Positions 32,006 through 45,424 of a stretch of 64,000 nt of DNA are shown piece after piece. How positions within the stretch are numbered: position 1 is the first letter of the stretch; every line of letters starts with the position of its first letter. Source of the DNA: Ectocarpus siliculosus (taxonomy: Eukaryota > Sar > Phaeophyceae > Ectocarpales > Ectocarpaceae); contig FN649732.1 of the NCBI GenBank assembly GCA_000310025.1, positions 1,864,500 to 1,928,499 of the forward strand, given 5' to 3'. The notes below the pieces were generated by a model. The model searched no databases. It was not told the origin of the DNA and worked only from the letters and a program-made list of their open reading frames with translations. A program made the position numbers and the translations under genes.

Positions 32006-34299
32006 AAAAAGAGTTAGTTTCTCTAATATGCGCTCCATGTGAATGTTATCGTTGACCACACGTCGCGTTACACAACAGTGATCATCTTCATTTGCCACCT
32101 CTTCTTGTCCGGACGGCGGTCCTTACTACACCTTTCGGAGAAATATTTGATGCACCAGCAGCCGGGATCGCACAGAAAGAAGGCAACGCAGGAGGCATGA
32201 ATAGGGTTCCCCACGGCGACACTGCTGCCGTACCTGGTTTCATTCTCACTTTGCTTTGCTACGGTCCTGAGGTCACGAACAATACGGAAGGTAAAACTAC
32301 ATAGGAATAATAATACTCGGCGCCGCTGTACTAGTCGTGCAATTCCTCAAACGCTCCCTATTCTCTCCGGTCTATTGGCAACAACCTGTACTGTGTCTGT
32401 GCAGGAGCAAACGTCTTGGTGAAAAAGAGACGTGGGCACGCGAGCGGTCGAATGGAATCGATCGCAGCTGCTGTTGCTGCTACAACGAACTGCTTGTGTG
32501 CACGCGACCATGCGACCACGGGCAGGCTTAGTGTCAAATTCACATGCCACGACGGGTGGAATGAACACGTATCAGTTTGAGTTTCGCTGTTCCGCGAATG
32601 ACAGCAACGTGTCAAGACGTTGTAAAGTTTTTCACACGCCGCCCAGAGCAAAATTACCAAATAACACCTTTTCTTTCGCTGTTCTATGAACGAAAGCAAT
32701 GAGAAAAGTAGGTGTGTTGTATTTGCGGTTCTTGTTGACCGGCTTGGGCGTAATAGTCTAGATTTGCAACGTGGGAGTTGTTTGCTTTCCTGGAGATAGA
32801 TTCATGTTTAGTTCTGGATGGTACTTTTTCGAGGTGTCGTTGGTTGTCGAAGGATATTGGGAAGCATTCTCTCCACGCCGTAGGTATTTGCCGACATGCC
32901 GTTCTTGGAAGTGAAATGAGGTAAGGTGGTCTTGTTCTTTTGCTGTGTTTTTGACGTTGACGGAGGAGGGGCAAGTGGTCAGAAGGAGAGGAGGAGGGCG
33001 GAAATCACATGAACAGGGATCCTGGTACCGGTGGACAAACTTCTTTATTTGCGGTGGACTCTGGGTTCTTGTTTTTCAAGTCATTCGGAGAAAGATGTGG
33101 AGGGAGGGACTTCGCGAAGATTTGTTGCAGACGTACGTCTAAGAGTTGACTATCGAAGTGATGCAGACGAGGTCTCTACTAGGTTCGGCATTGACTGTGC
33201 GTATGTGGGAGGGGTTGATAATGTGCGGGGGTTGCGGACGCAAAAGCTACGTGACCATGCGGCAGATTGAAGATCTTTGTGTCTGGTAGGAAAGTGCATG
33301 TATGTGTGTGGGGTGTATTCGTGAGTTCAAGGGTAGAAGTATGTGACGTTGTTGTCTCGTACTGCGGCAGAGGAACTGCTGAGTTGTTTGTCCGCTATGC
33401 TCGTGTTCGAAAGTGGTGTCGTTTTCGGGATTCGCCTTGTGTGCACTATTTTGCACGATTTTGCCGTCTAGATATAAAGTATCGACTCATCTTCAGTGTA
33501 GCAATTTTTCGGTTGCAATGATCGCTTTCCATGACAGGAGCTCGTTTCGGTTGATGTGTCGGGTTCCACCTTGATGATACCGCCGGCGATTTTATCCAGA
33601 TCCCACCTGTAGATTCGGGTCGGTAGTCTGTCTATTCTTCTTACTCCCCATAGTTGACAGCTCGACTGCATGCGTACGAGGAACTGAATTTGCATAATCA
33701 TGTGCACCACCGCAAGTAAGTGATACTCTGGGAGCAGAGGGACTACCTCTAGTGTATCAACTGATAATCCCGGCTTGTATCGGGTTCCGCCCTGCCTCCA
33801 TGTTTCCATCACGTGTTCTCCGCGGAAGAAGAATGAGTTCAAGAAAGCACCGCCACACTCGAACCGTGATACTTCGTTGTTGATTAGCAATCCAACCCGC
33901 GAAGGATACTGTAGAGTTGTACAGCAGTAGTAGGGGTACCCCGAGTCTCGCCCTCTCTATTGATGACCTCTCTACTCTTGTTTCTTTTGCGCTAGGCACT
34001 GAGAGAGTTGAGAGGACGCGGTCCTCGGCGGTACAAGTTGTAAATGTACCGACGCGCAATGTGCATCTGGCCAATGTGCTACTGCCCCACTGCGCCATTG
34101 TCCGCAGCTCGCAGCTCGCAACGCAGTCGCAAATTGGTTTAGAATCGGTTACATAGATAGAACCAGTGTTCGGCAGAGGCGGAGCTAATACCACGGGTTG
34201 GTTGGGTGGAATTCACAGGTTCCGGTTCGGAACCAAAAATGGATATCAACTCGTAGATATGCAACAAACGCGCTTAGGAAATCGCGACTTCATATGACT

Positions 34300-34520
34300 T
34301 TTCTAAGAGTGGAGAGGCCCTCCGCCACAAGGCCGGGCGAGACATGTATCTCAAGGTATCAGATCTACATACTCTCTGTGCGTCGACCTTCTTTCACGCA
34401 CTCCTGCCACCTTGACGGTTCCGAAGATGACGCCGCAACCCAATGCCATCGAAAGTCGGATCTTGGGGAAAAATCTCAAAAAATTATTCCTTGCCATGTC
34501 GACCTCCTCTCTCCCACGTA
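34300..34520 (+). repeat. Dispersed repeat R4, copy 1
   Basis: Shares 'AAGAGTGGAGAGG', 'GGCGAGACATGTATCTC', 'GTCGACCTTCTT' and 'TCTCAA' in order with 36915-37150, with moderate divergence. Confidence 0.55.
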
Positions 34521-34942
34521 CGTAGAGAGATCAAAGGGTGTCGTATCGAATATTTCTGTATATCGCGTCAAATTATCGTATCGAAATCGCATATCATCGA
34601 AGAACGATTGTGGCCTTCTCTATGTCGATAGAAAAATGCGATAAATCGATAAATATACTCACGGAACCTCCCACCGGAGCTTGACAAAAATAATGTTTTT
34701 TCGTGATGCAACCAACTAACCAACCAATCACGGGAGGAATTCCCGAAATCATGTGAATTTTCACACATCATAATAAATAAGAAGAAAACAAACATATATC
34801 TCTTCCCTTCCACCTCCCACACCTCACTGACTGAATTTCGCCGTACTCGCTTCGTTTCTGAAGACAGTCGGATCAAGAACAATATTATTTGCCGTTGATG
34901 CCGTCCGTGTCGCGTGAGCAAGTTCATGTGGTTCATATGTAC

Positions 34943-34995
34943 TAGGGGGAACGATTGGCCCCCCGCCCCCCAGTGGGGCGGGCGGCCAGCATGCG
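34943..34995 (-). repeat. GC-rich hairpin motif, copy 2 (inverted)
   Basis: 'GATTGGCCCCCCGCCCCCCA' then 'GTGGGGCGGGCGGCC' is the reverse complement of 27664-27712 apart from a few bases. Flanking sequence is not shared beyond a CTAG nearby. Confidence 0.65.
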
Positions 34996-36914
34996 TGGGA
35001 TAGGTGCAGCGGTTTGACAGGCAGAGGAAGTAGAGGCGATTATGACATCGGTACGAATAGAAGGGTAAGTAAGTCTTAGACGATGTGAGGTTCACGCGTC
35101 CGTCCGTCGTGTAGATATTTATACTGTAATCGGCGGTAAAAAACAAAACAAAGGGATTTTCGTGGAAAGGCCGATGCTCGATCACCAAAGGCGGACGAAA
35201 GATGGGTGGGGAATTTTATGAGGAGGGAATGAATGGGTGAGATCGAGCATGACATCCATTCACTCAGGTGTTGTCACCTCCGCTTTCGAACAAGATGTCA
35301 CTTTACCTGTTGGTGTCGCGTTGAAGTACCCTTCGCCCGGTCGCAGGAGGAATGTCGTGCAGCCGATGTCGCAAGACACGGTAGTTTTCGGCATCACCCG
35401 GCGTTTGAGCGTAGACGGAAAAAAGTAATTCGAGCTGTATTTTCCGGTTGTACTATTAGTAAGATGCGTCCCTGTACAACTCTACACCCGCTTTTACTAC
35501 AGCGAGCGCCGAATCTAATGAGAAATGTAGCTACACTACCGCATCGGAACTCTGCCACGCTCGTTTGGTGTGTCGCTCCTCAAGGGGGACCATGCCCGTC
35601 GGGACACCCACACACATTACATACCCTCCTTGCAGCGCAACATGCGATCTAGTCATGGGCATGCCGTGTACCTGATGCAGCTGCAAAGTGGTCAACATGT
35701 ACATTATGACTATGACGTCATACGGACGTTGTGCAAAAGCGGGGTAGAGTTGTACAGTGACTCACGTATTGCATTCAGGGATGGCCACAGCACGGCGAAG
35801 CACATACACAGCGTTTCAGGTACCATACCTCAGTGTTCGCAAGATCTTTTCCACCGGAATGTACACATCAGATTCACGGTTTCGTTCGGTGCCACGGTGT
35901 CGACTCGTTCCGATCGATTAATGAGAAGTGGTGCCGTAGCGTCGCATTTTTTCCCATCGGACATGATGATGTTTGATTGTTTTGATGTTAAGCGAGTGAA
36001 GCGCAACTGGCATGTAGAACAACGCAACGCTGATGGAAAGTTGGTGGCCATAGACAACGAGATGCGTCGTTTGTTGTGCACAACAGTGATCCGGCTCCTC
36101 TGTCGGGTTGTTCTTGTTGTTGCAGCATGGTCACCGATTACAGAACGGCAGGTATGTGGGCCTCAAGAAAGAGGGATGTACCACTTCAAGTGAAGGACCG
36201 AAGCCGATGAAATTTCCGCATCAAGGTAATGAGGCAATCGATCCATTTCACATGGGTTTGCAATCCAAAGGTCATGTCGTTCACGTCCTCCGAAGTTTCT
36301 ACTTGGAACAACTGGATTCTGCAACGGCCACCACCATATGAGACGACAGTACTCCACTATATCCGAGGTTTATGCATTGGTGAATGGAAGAGTTCCCTTG
36401 TTGCTAGTAGTGTTTTGGGTTAGGGTTAGGATTAACGAAGGGTCCTTGTTGCGCGGCGAAAAAAACCCAACTATTGTAGCATAGTCTATGCACCCCACGT
36501 GCGTCAACTCTAATATCAAGTAAGTTAAATGCATCGCGACATCTTGTGAGCATACTTCTATGTAAGGTAACATGATGCAGCCTCCAGACTCTCAGCTTTT
36601 AGGAAACATTCACACAATCAAAGGAGGCCGTTCGAGATACAACCGAGATATAACCACAGCAGAAGGGGGTGGGTGGAGGGACTTCCAGTCAACTTTTGAA
36701 AACAGGCTGCGGCGAAATGATTTGGACGTGGCCGAAACGCACATGGTTCCGGTTCTGAACCCGACTGCGCGCAAAATGTGTACTTCGAACTTCGAAGCAT
36801 GGAAAAATGAAAAATAAAGGAGTTACAGCAGTAGCGAGGTTCGCGTGATATGCGTATCTACCTGCGCATCGTACGTGTATCGTACTCTAGATACGTCGAA
36901 CAACCTCGCGTTTG

Positions 36915-37480
36915 CACATGTTTGTTCCAAGAGTGGAGAGGTCATCTGCCTGGGAAGGAAGGCGAGACATGTATCTCCAGACATCGGGATGTCTCTCTGT
37001 GTAGACAGTAATGTGTCAAAGTGTCGACCTTCTTCCCACACACAAAATCTCCTTCCCTCTCACCCCTCCTTGATTGCGTCTCTGTCTACTTCCTATGGTA
37101 CAAAGGATGCCACATCCAACACCGTCGGAAGTTACACTCTGGGGAATTCTCAACAAGCTGTTTCTTGTGACCTTCTCACGCACCTCTTCTCTCTTCCCTC
37201 CCACTGATTGCATCCCTCCCTACACCCCTCTCTTGTGGTACAAAAGATGCCACACCAAACGCAGAATGAGCCGGATCTTGTCGAATGTAGTACTGTACTA
37301 CTGCTGTACAGTAGGACGACAAAATATCAAAATACTGTTCTGTATCGACCTTGTCACCCATCTCTCCTCTCTCTCACTGCACCTATCCCTATGATACTAC
37401 TTCAGTACAAGAGATGCCAGACCGAACAACAAAGCAGCAGTCGGATCTTGCCTTTGGGAACAAACGGTTCCGTTTCTACC
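36915..37480 (+). repeat. R4 copy 2 followed by degenerate ~120-bp tandem repeats
   Basis: After the R4-like start, three or more units share 'ACCTT.TCAC.CA.CTCTTCTC', 'TACTTC.TATGGTACAAA', 'GATGCCA.A.C.AAC' and 'CGGATCTTG' in order. Divergence is high and unit edges are unclear. Confidence 0.55.
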
Positions 37481-37504
37481 TTGTTCACACATATCGCCCT
37501 CCGT

Positions 37505-37615
37505 TTTTTTCACGAAGCAGAGAGCACGCCCCACACGGCCACACACCAGACACTCCTGTCCTCTTCCTCCCCTACTTGCTACTTTTCGACGATCAACAGG
37601 TCAGAGCGTGACTCT
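37505..37615 (+). repeat. Dispersed repeat R3, copy 2
   Basis: Matches 19985-20155 over 'GAGAGCACGCC', 'CACACGGCCACACACCA' and the 'AGAGCGTGAC' end. It lies just after the R4 tandem units, so R3 and R4 may be parts of one larger element. Confidence 0.5.
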
Positions 37616-37786
37616 TGCAGTCGTGCAGAGTCCATCCATGATCTGCACACCGCCTACCACCCGAGGAATCGACGTCGTTGACTTGATATGACAGCTCTGG
37701 TGTCCTAACCAGTTCTCTTTACCCTGCCCGGGGTAATGAATGTGTGCTGCTGGCGTGTGCTGAATTTGTGCTACAGGTTCAGCAAG

Positions 37787-40700
37787 ATGGTCAGACTTAC
37801 GGCTTTCCTTCTCGTCGTCATGACTTCCGTGACACTGGCCCAATCTGCCGGAGATTCCAACCAGGTAAACTATAACACGAACATTTTTCTCTTTTGGAGG
37901 GAGTAGGCTCGAAAGACCTGCGGTATTTCTCATTCATCTAGGGCGCCGCATTGATAGTGAACACATTGCTTTGTGTCATACATCAGTGGTATCTGCTCAA
38001 AGAGGCTTTGTGTTTTACTCAGGCTGAAAATTGTGTGGGTGCGGGGGCTGTAAATTGACCTCGGGGACTGAACACTATTAACCCCTTTGGGTCTAGGTGG
38101 TTGCAGACCAGAACAAAAATCAGGGAAAGAACAATATCGAGCAGATTTTGTTGCTACAGACCCCCGGTCGCTCCGTTGGCCTATTGTAGTGCTAGACTCG
38201 AAACCACTAGACAAAGTCTTGAGTTCAATCCCCACAGGGCGAAAATTTTACAAATGCGCGGGCGACAGCGAACAAGCTGAAAACCTCGTGAGTACCAAAC
38301 TTCGACGGTAGTTAGCACACCGTTGACGAGGGGAAGGGACAGTACAGCTGGATCCTTATCAAGAACACAACAAAATTCAGCACGCACCGCAGGAGGGTGG
38401 GGCACGAAAATATTATAGAAAAAGAAAAAGCCCAATGTTTACCCCCTCCTGTGTGAATCTGGATGGTTGTGGTTCCACGAAAAATACACTGAAAGCAAGT
38501 GTGTAGTACTGAGAGAGTGTTCATAGTACATGTCTCCATAATAAAAAAATGGGGGGATTATCGCCATAAAAAAGGACCAAAACATATTCTAATGCACAGC
38601 AGCAGTCCACATACACATACGTCAAGTCAATCCCTCGCTAAATCATTACAAAGTGGTTGCATTGTCCCCCCGTAGGTAGTGTATGTCGTTGGATCGGTGT
38701 ACTTGCCGCTCTCGTTATTCCTCTAGTCTAGTCCATCTATCCGACGTTCGCCGGATGAACGTGTAAAAAGTAGCGCGGGACTTGAATTCGTCGCCGCTCT
38801 TTTGTCAAAGACGACCGAACTGACAATGGCAACACAGAAATGTCTGATCGCGGACCATCTTGGAGTGCAGAGAGGCTGAAAGATCTCCACAGGAAATACA
38901 TGGGAAATGTGCCTACATAGACATTTCTGGGCACAAGAGTACACCTGACGACGAATATTGACTGAAAAATCGCTTCGGCCTCTGTGGGTGCCCCGCCTGT
39001 CCTTCCCGGATCGCTCAATTCACACTCGTTTGCTTCTCGTCTTATGCAGGGAGAAGGGGTTAGGAATGGTCAGCAGGGCGCCCGAAGCCTCAAGGTACGA
39101 CAAGTTTGACACATGTTCCCCCCCAAGAAAAATGAGCAACAAACTCAAAGTACAAACGCCTGTATCTGCCTACATCTATCTACAGCAGCAGTAGTCATGT
39201 CCACCAAAGGGAAGGCTTCGGAGCGCATCGCAATACTCATAAATACCATTTTTCGCAGTGCCAGGTGTCACCACGGATGCTATGTGGGCCACGACAACAT
39301 ACGATTGATGTACTACTGCACATGCTGTTTGCATGACTATTTGCCGTAAACGTGTTTCGCTTCATTCTCGGATACACGCTTATCTATATGCCGAAGTAAA
39401 TGATTGTCTTGTTTTGGCAAACTCCCTCGCTTGCGTTTGTCTGGGGCGTCGTGTCTACAGAGAATGAAGAGGGAGAAGAAGGTGAAAGCCAGGGCATCCA
39501 CCGATCACGAGTACCTCGGCTGCTACCGCTACAACAAGGAAAATGGTATGCTCCTGAAGAACGGGAAATCGTTCTTCGACAAGACGGACCAGGCCCTGTG
39601 CCGCGCCCACTGCGAAGAGTACGATACAGCCTTCTATGCCTTGGAGGTATGAGTTTGATTTGTAACGCCTTCTACCGTGTTCTATTCCAATGGAGCGTAG
39701 TATGAACACGCAACCGCCTATATGGTGCCAATACGTTGTTTGTTGTTGCACGGACCGTATACGGTGTGCCAATGCGTTTTTTGTTATTGCACGGACCGAA
39801 GCACCCGTGATCTCAGACAGACCACATTTCCTACCCACAGATTTGAAGCAGGGCACTAAGGACGTTCGCGATGAACATCGTTCCTTGATATCGACTGTAC
39901 AAACGGAACAACTTGGCCACCAGTGGTTAATACTGCCGATATGAATCCATACGGGACGGATTGATTCTTTAAGACTCTCATTTCCTCCGCCATTGAGTTC
40001 ATCGTCTTATCGTACACCTCGTACTTTTCATATTCCAACACAACAGGACGGGGATGTCTGCTGGTGCCCTACTTCTCCCGACATCAACGACTACATCATA
40101 GACGAGGTTGGTATCTGCGACAAGCCCTGCACTGGAGACCCGAGCATTTTTTGCGGTGAGTCCAAATGAAGGGCAAGGGCAAGCGATGTATGAGGTTGTC
40201 TGAGGGTGCAAGGTGGAAGGAAATGTGTGAAGGCGGAGAAAGGGGGTATCGACACAACTAATAGAGGCAGTGAGAAAGCATTAGCCACCCAGGCTGTCCG
40301 TCACCGCGCCTTCTACGCCCTCCTAAAACGCACTCGGGCACTTGTAGCATATCGCGAACTGTTGAACGGCTGACCCATCCAGCCGACCATTGGTTAGGAT
40401 ACCGCCCTTGTTTACGTAAGGATACCGCAACACACCAACCCTCCTACCCTCGTCGCTTCTCGCCATCATCACCCCCCTTATTCCAGGCGGGGTCTCCTCT
40501 ATCAGCATGTTCGAGTACCAGGATGTCGACAGCTCCACCAGCACGGGCGAGTACGAGGAAGACGATGACGACTCCAGCGGTACGGTGCAGGAAGACGATG
40601 ACGACTCCAGCGGTACGGTGCAGGAAGACGATGACGACTCCAGCGGTACGGTGCAGGAAGACGATGACGACGGTTTCAGCAGCTCCACTGGTGTGTAAAC

Positions 40701-41759
40701 GTGATTTTGACACCGGGCTTTACAGCATACGGTCCTCCTTGAAATGTATCGTTTGAAATATTTCGTGTGTCGTGTATGACCTTGGTTCCCTCATTGTCAT
40801 TTGGGTTTTCTTGTATGACCCCCACGACTCATGTGATTCGCTTTCGTACGCTCCCATCGCCTCGATTTCGTTGTACTCGATGAACACCGTGCTATCTTTG
40901 TTCACGTGATCGTTGTTGCACAGAAGAATCGGTGTGCACCAACGGCGTCTCCGGCATCGAGTCCGACGGTGTTTGCTGCGAGATCAGGTGCGTCGAAACA
41001 GTCATGCGTAACCCACTCGCCATTCGGTAGTTGGGATAGCGTTGCTTCACGGGGTCGCTAGCGTATTTTGGTTGCGATCTACATATCATGGTACCATGGT
41101 ATATGTATGACAACAGGTAGCCTCGCGTGCCGACCACTCTCGGACCCGAACTCTCCCCCCCTTACCTAAACTTAGGTCATGTCCGAATCTAGATGCCTCG
41201 TTGGACGTGCCGCCACTGTTCATATGTGGGGTCTTATCTCAAGCACAAGATCGATGGCATATATCGTCGCTTGACACTGGAGAAGAAAGCATGGCTCGCC
41301 GTGAAATGCGCCATCCCCGCAGCCAGGCACTCGTTAGGTCATGAATGTGTGCTCAGTTCTTGCCGCGATAGTGCACATTTAGGCAATGGTGCAACAGCAA
41401 CTGAGGTACACTACGTGGCAACGATGTAGGGAATGCGTGCGCTCCACGACGAGCGTGCCTATCACTCAAAGCCCTTTCCCCCAACCCTCACCAACCCTAT
41501 CCCATGCGGAATTCGAAATTTGGGGCACCTGGTGAAGACTTCGAGGGCCTGCAAACGCTTAAAAGTCTGCGACCACATGTGGATGTTTTCATAAGCATAA
41601 GAACAAACCTCGTTGTTTGGGTGCATTTGGTCTCGACGCAGTTGCGGGCAGTGCGGCGGTTCCGGCTGTTCGATGCGTGGCAACGGTGCCGCATCCTGCT
41701 GCACGAGCACAATTCTGGAGGTCGGGGAAGTTTGCGGCGTGGCACCCTGCATCATCTAA
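37787..41759 (+). CDS. Secreted WSC-domain protein B with acidic repeats and Cys-rich C-terminus
   Basis: Eight exons join by phase: 37787-37864, 38238-38287, 39050-39094, 39463-39646, 40047-40155, 40487-40690, 40924-40987 and 41642-41759 (TAA). Exon 1 is a textbook signal peptide ('MVRLTAFLLVVMTSVTLAQS'). The WSC domain is in exons 4-5: 'YLGCYRYNKENG', 'CRAHCEEYDTAFYALE', 'DVCWCPTSPDIND', 'CDKPCTGDPSIFCG'. Exon 6 has an acidic linker with four 'EDDDDSSGTVQ'-type repeats. Exons 7-8 hold a Cys-rich module ('VCTNGVSGIESDGVCCE', 'CGQCGGSGCSMRGNG', 'SCCTSTILE', 'GVAPCII'), also present in gene A. The acceptor of exon 4 is one of two overlapping AGs (39459-39462); the second keeps the frame. The WSC exon of 109 nt and its phase match gene A exactly, so the two arose by duplication. 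Likely extracellular or wall-bound; the ligand is unknown. Confidence 0.85.
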
Positions 41760-44700
41760 GGCGCTGAGGGAACGTTCTCACATGTATGTATGTACCAACG
41801 TCGAAGCCGATTTCCCGTTTTTAAGATTGGTGTTCGGTTCTCCAACGTCGTTGACAGTTGCTGTCATTGATTTGGATTATTCGTTGCCATTGACCTCGGT
41901 GTTAAACAACGACACTGTCGTGTCCGGAATCATTTCGTTTCGCTTTCTACGGTCCCGAGACGAAGGGCAATTGTCAGAGAAACATACGGACCAGCGATTG
42001 AACGGTCTCGCAATTCCTTCAACACTCCTCGTCCTGCCCCAATGGTTCCGTTGTTTCGCGTCTGTACCTGTCCAGACGTACCAGAATCAGTGACTGCGAG
42101 ACATGCGGGATATACGATGGTATATGAGCGGCGCAGTTGCTACCTACGGGGGGGCTTGTGTTCATTGATGTATCAATATTGATATTTATATGTCGCCTGG
42201 AGCAGATTGAACTACCAGAACTTCGCCTTTCTACATACGATAAACGAAGTCAGTATCTAAGCTGTTCTGTGTTTTGGATGTACTTTTGGGTATCAGCTGT
42301 TGTCCGTGGTGGTTTGTAGGCACTATTATGTGAAATCTACTTGCGATTGTCGTAGTATGGGGTTCCAGCATTCATTGATATTTCCGGGTTAGGTCTGGCT
42401 TATCCTTGGAAGAGGTGAAGGGGGCCCGAAAAGAAGTGATGTCGAAGAAATACGGTGGAAGAGGCATGTCCGGGCGTAGAGTTCTTGGGATATGGCCCAT
42501 TTGTTGTGCAGCGCTTGCTGAGGCGTTTTCGCTGTTGTCGTGCTGTGTTGGTGTGGAGAATCTTTGCGTTCTATGGAGATCGGCTCAAGTTTGGTCAGCA
42601 TATGTTGAGGTGTGGTCTGCTACACCATATTGTGCTGGCGGTGAGGATGTTGTTTGGATGTATGGTGTAGAAATGTCGATCTGGGAAAGTCGCCGACGTT
42701 GGTATTGACCGGCGGTCAGTCGGCATTTGACGTCTCACATGCAACTCTCAGGTATAGGTTTCGAGCACGGGATCACGAAAACTAGAGTGATCTACAGTAA
42801 TGCTGTACAATTCTCCGCACAGTGAGATGAAATAGACGTGTGCAGCATGTGTCTGAATTCTCGGCATTAGCTTGGCGAATAAAGGAATAGAATATCCCTC
42901 CATGAGATCGAACGGTATCTTTTGGATTTCTGGGTGAGTACCCTGAAACAATGTGGCCGACACCGGCAGGCATTACAGAGGTACTTCAGAGATAGCGAGC
43001 AGATGCAGCTCCATGGAAAAAAATCAAAGTTTGAACTGCAGACTCGAAAGAAACACTCGGAACTGCATATAGTACGGGCAACAACTGTAACACAAGTACC
43101 GCAAACCATCGCCGTCTCCGGTTTTGTTCAACTTCTCCATCGGAACAGGTCCTCTTACCTGTCTCTCTCAACGAAATTGAACGCTCCGTGAAGCAGATGA
43201 GGTGTACGGGGCGCTGCATTTTCCTTTTTTCCAGGAGCGTTGGGGCTCTCACATAAATTAGTAAGTTCACTCTTCGCGTTGTATTCACTCTGTGTCTGTC
43301 GACCCGCTCGCGGGAACCATGGATGAACCGGTCAACAGGCGCCTTTATCAGTCTGGCGCGGTTCATGGGTCAGACCGCGTTTCGTCACTCCCGGCGAGCC
43401 CGCTCACCACCTCATCTCAATCGGATACGGCAGAGCAAGACACAAGTTCTCCGCGTTCGCTCCCATTTCTGTGACTCTCCGCGCCTCTCCCGTCCGCTTG
43501 GCGAAAACAGGACCTCACCGCTAGCGGACGCCAGCACAGAATGCATGCATGGTTTGTAGCGCAGCCCTTTTTATTTCACCGGAGTCAACCTGTCCGTCCG
43601 TACGTGTGTGTGTCATCAATGATGCAGCTGGTGCATGTCGTGGCTGCTGCTGCTGTGTGTCACAGACTGTTGCGCAAATCGTGCACCTGTGCAGTAGTCA
43701 GTCGTGGTCTGTCGGCGTCACTCACGTAGTAAGTACCACTGGTACGTTGGTCTTGGTCGAGCACTCTTTTCGACCTTTTGCTCCAGACGCGACCCGTTCA
43801 CATTATTATGATTTGTGGTCGGGTGACACGAATCAAGTATGCCCTCGCTCTTCAGCACTGGACCATTTTTCACTGAATTTCTGCACACTGTAAAACAGAG
43901 CATGTAAAAAGAGGGCCTTCCACGAATTTGATAGACAACGGTACAAATTATCGCGTATCTTGCAGTCAATCGAGTGCGCGAGGCGGCTGAACTCGCTAGA
44001 GCCCTTGTAGATATGTAAGCATTCAGAAGGAGGAGCAGAAACCCCGTGGAACCCTTAACGACGCGTGCGTCCCGTCTAACTAAAAGCTTCCTCGGTTTCT
44101 TCACGAGCGAGAACGGCAACGACGTGAAATACTTTACGAACGGCACGCTGATCAGCCCTGCTCGTCAGAGTTGGAGGGGCTAGTCCGGGATAATGACCGG
44201 CGCTACGTTTGATTGCGGGATCATTGTGGTGGCGGAGAATTCGGTCGGCATCCTCTGGGTGGCAGACGAAGACTAGAGTCTACACTTACTCCCTCCGTTT
44301 TTTGTGTCAGACGATTCGGCGGGGGATTTGCCGGGTTGATGAGAACCCGGCGGTCACACGAAAAACAAACAAACCGTATTGGACAGAAGAACGGCAGGAG
44401 GAAAAATACTCGGCAGAATGCCCGCGCATGGCGGGCTCTTTATCCTCTTGCCACCGCCGCCATATTTGGGCACAAAACGGGCTTTTGTACCTCGCAGGGT
44501 CTCCCTTCTTGTGTCGAACCCGACTTTCTTTCTCGGCGTGAATCTCCTTCGATGCTGGATGGACCCAAGATAATCGGTTGACGTGCGATGTGTGCGTACG
44601 CCCGCGTTTGTTTTCGTGAGCTTGTAGTTGGCTATGCTTTAGATTGGTGGAGGAAGTAAATAAGTGCTTATTATGTACAGCAGTAGTGTAGCAGTAGATC

Positions 44701-45424
44701 AGGGGGTAATAATGTATTTGCTCGGACTCATATCCAAGTACCACAAACAGCCCCCCTACTTGATACGATGTACGATCTTGCATCCCTCCGCGGGTAATCA
44801 GCTAACACAGAAAAACACCCCTTGATAAACTCATTCAACGAAACTGGCTACTGCGCATTCAACACAAAGCATCTCTGGAGATAACCTCAAACCGTTGACA
44901 CAACAGAAAGGTACCCAACAATTATTTGTGCTACATCAGAAAGGCGTCGGAACGAAAACGGATACTACTGGAAAAAGCAACTTCAAAAGAGTTGGCAGCA
45001 ATCCTCAAACAAAACAAAAACTCAACTTCTTGACCAATCAAAACGAGAATGAATTCGGAAAGCACGACGGCCCCAACCAACCATTAATCGTCCAAACATG
45101 TCAAATCTTTCCTCCAATAATATAGAGTCCAAGGACCAAATCCTAAACAGCGCGCACCCGCGAATCGGTACCGTCGCTGTTGTCCAAGAAAACGATAAAA
45201 AATGTAGGCAAGGATCCACGCATACAGCCCCCCCCCTGCTATCTGTTGGAATATTTGGCACTACCTACCGTAGCTTCAGCATTAGGTAGTCAGTTTGACT
45301 TGTCCAATTAATGTCAATGTCGCTATGTCATGTAGTAGGTAAAATTCCGTATGGTCTGTCATACTCGGAATATGGAGACATGCTTGATGTTCTGTATTTC
45401 ATATCCAGAAATAATCTGCATCGC
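41760..45424. other. Non-coding stretch after WSC gene B
   Basis: No gene is recognised. Around 44088-44275 (+) there are two short protein-like runs in one frame separated by a stop ('FFTSENGNDVKYFTNGTL' and 'FDCGIIVVAENSVGILWV'). They could be a decayed exon, but I cannot name it. From 44880 to 45270 the sequence is A-rich on this strand with no repeats noticed. Confidence 0.4.

Larger units (their letters stand above)
32006..37786. other. Long non-coding stretch between the two WSC genes
   Basis: No exon chain is recognised. The longest open frame, 35570-36193 (+, 207 codons), has no domain I know and may be chance. Dispersed or tandem repeats occur at 34300-34520, 36915-37480 and 37505-37615, a CGATA-rich patch at 34560-34655, a GC hairpin at 34943-34995 and a short GGTTAGGGTTAGG tract at 36419-36432. 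Confidence 0.45.

Noticed and set aside
35570-36193. 207-codon open frame as a gene
   Set aside because: No domain, signal or exon chain is recognisable, and neighbouring frames of similar length occur by chance in this region. Left as unassigned sequence.
36419-36432. Fourth copy of repeat R1
   Set aside because: It has a GGGTTAGGGTTAGG tract but none of the shared flanks, so it is treated as an isolated telomere-like tract.
44088-44275. MRH/glucosidase-II-beta-like domain
   Set aside because: A 'YFTNGT...CG.I.V.E' pattern was tempting, but there is a stop between the two parts and too little sequence to support the family.
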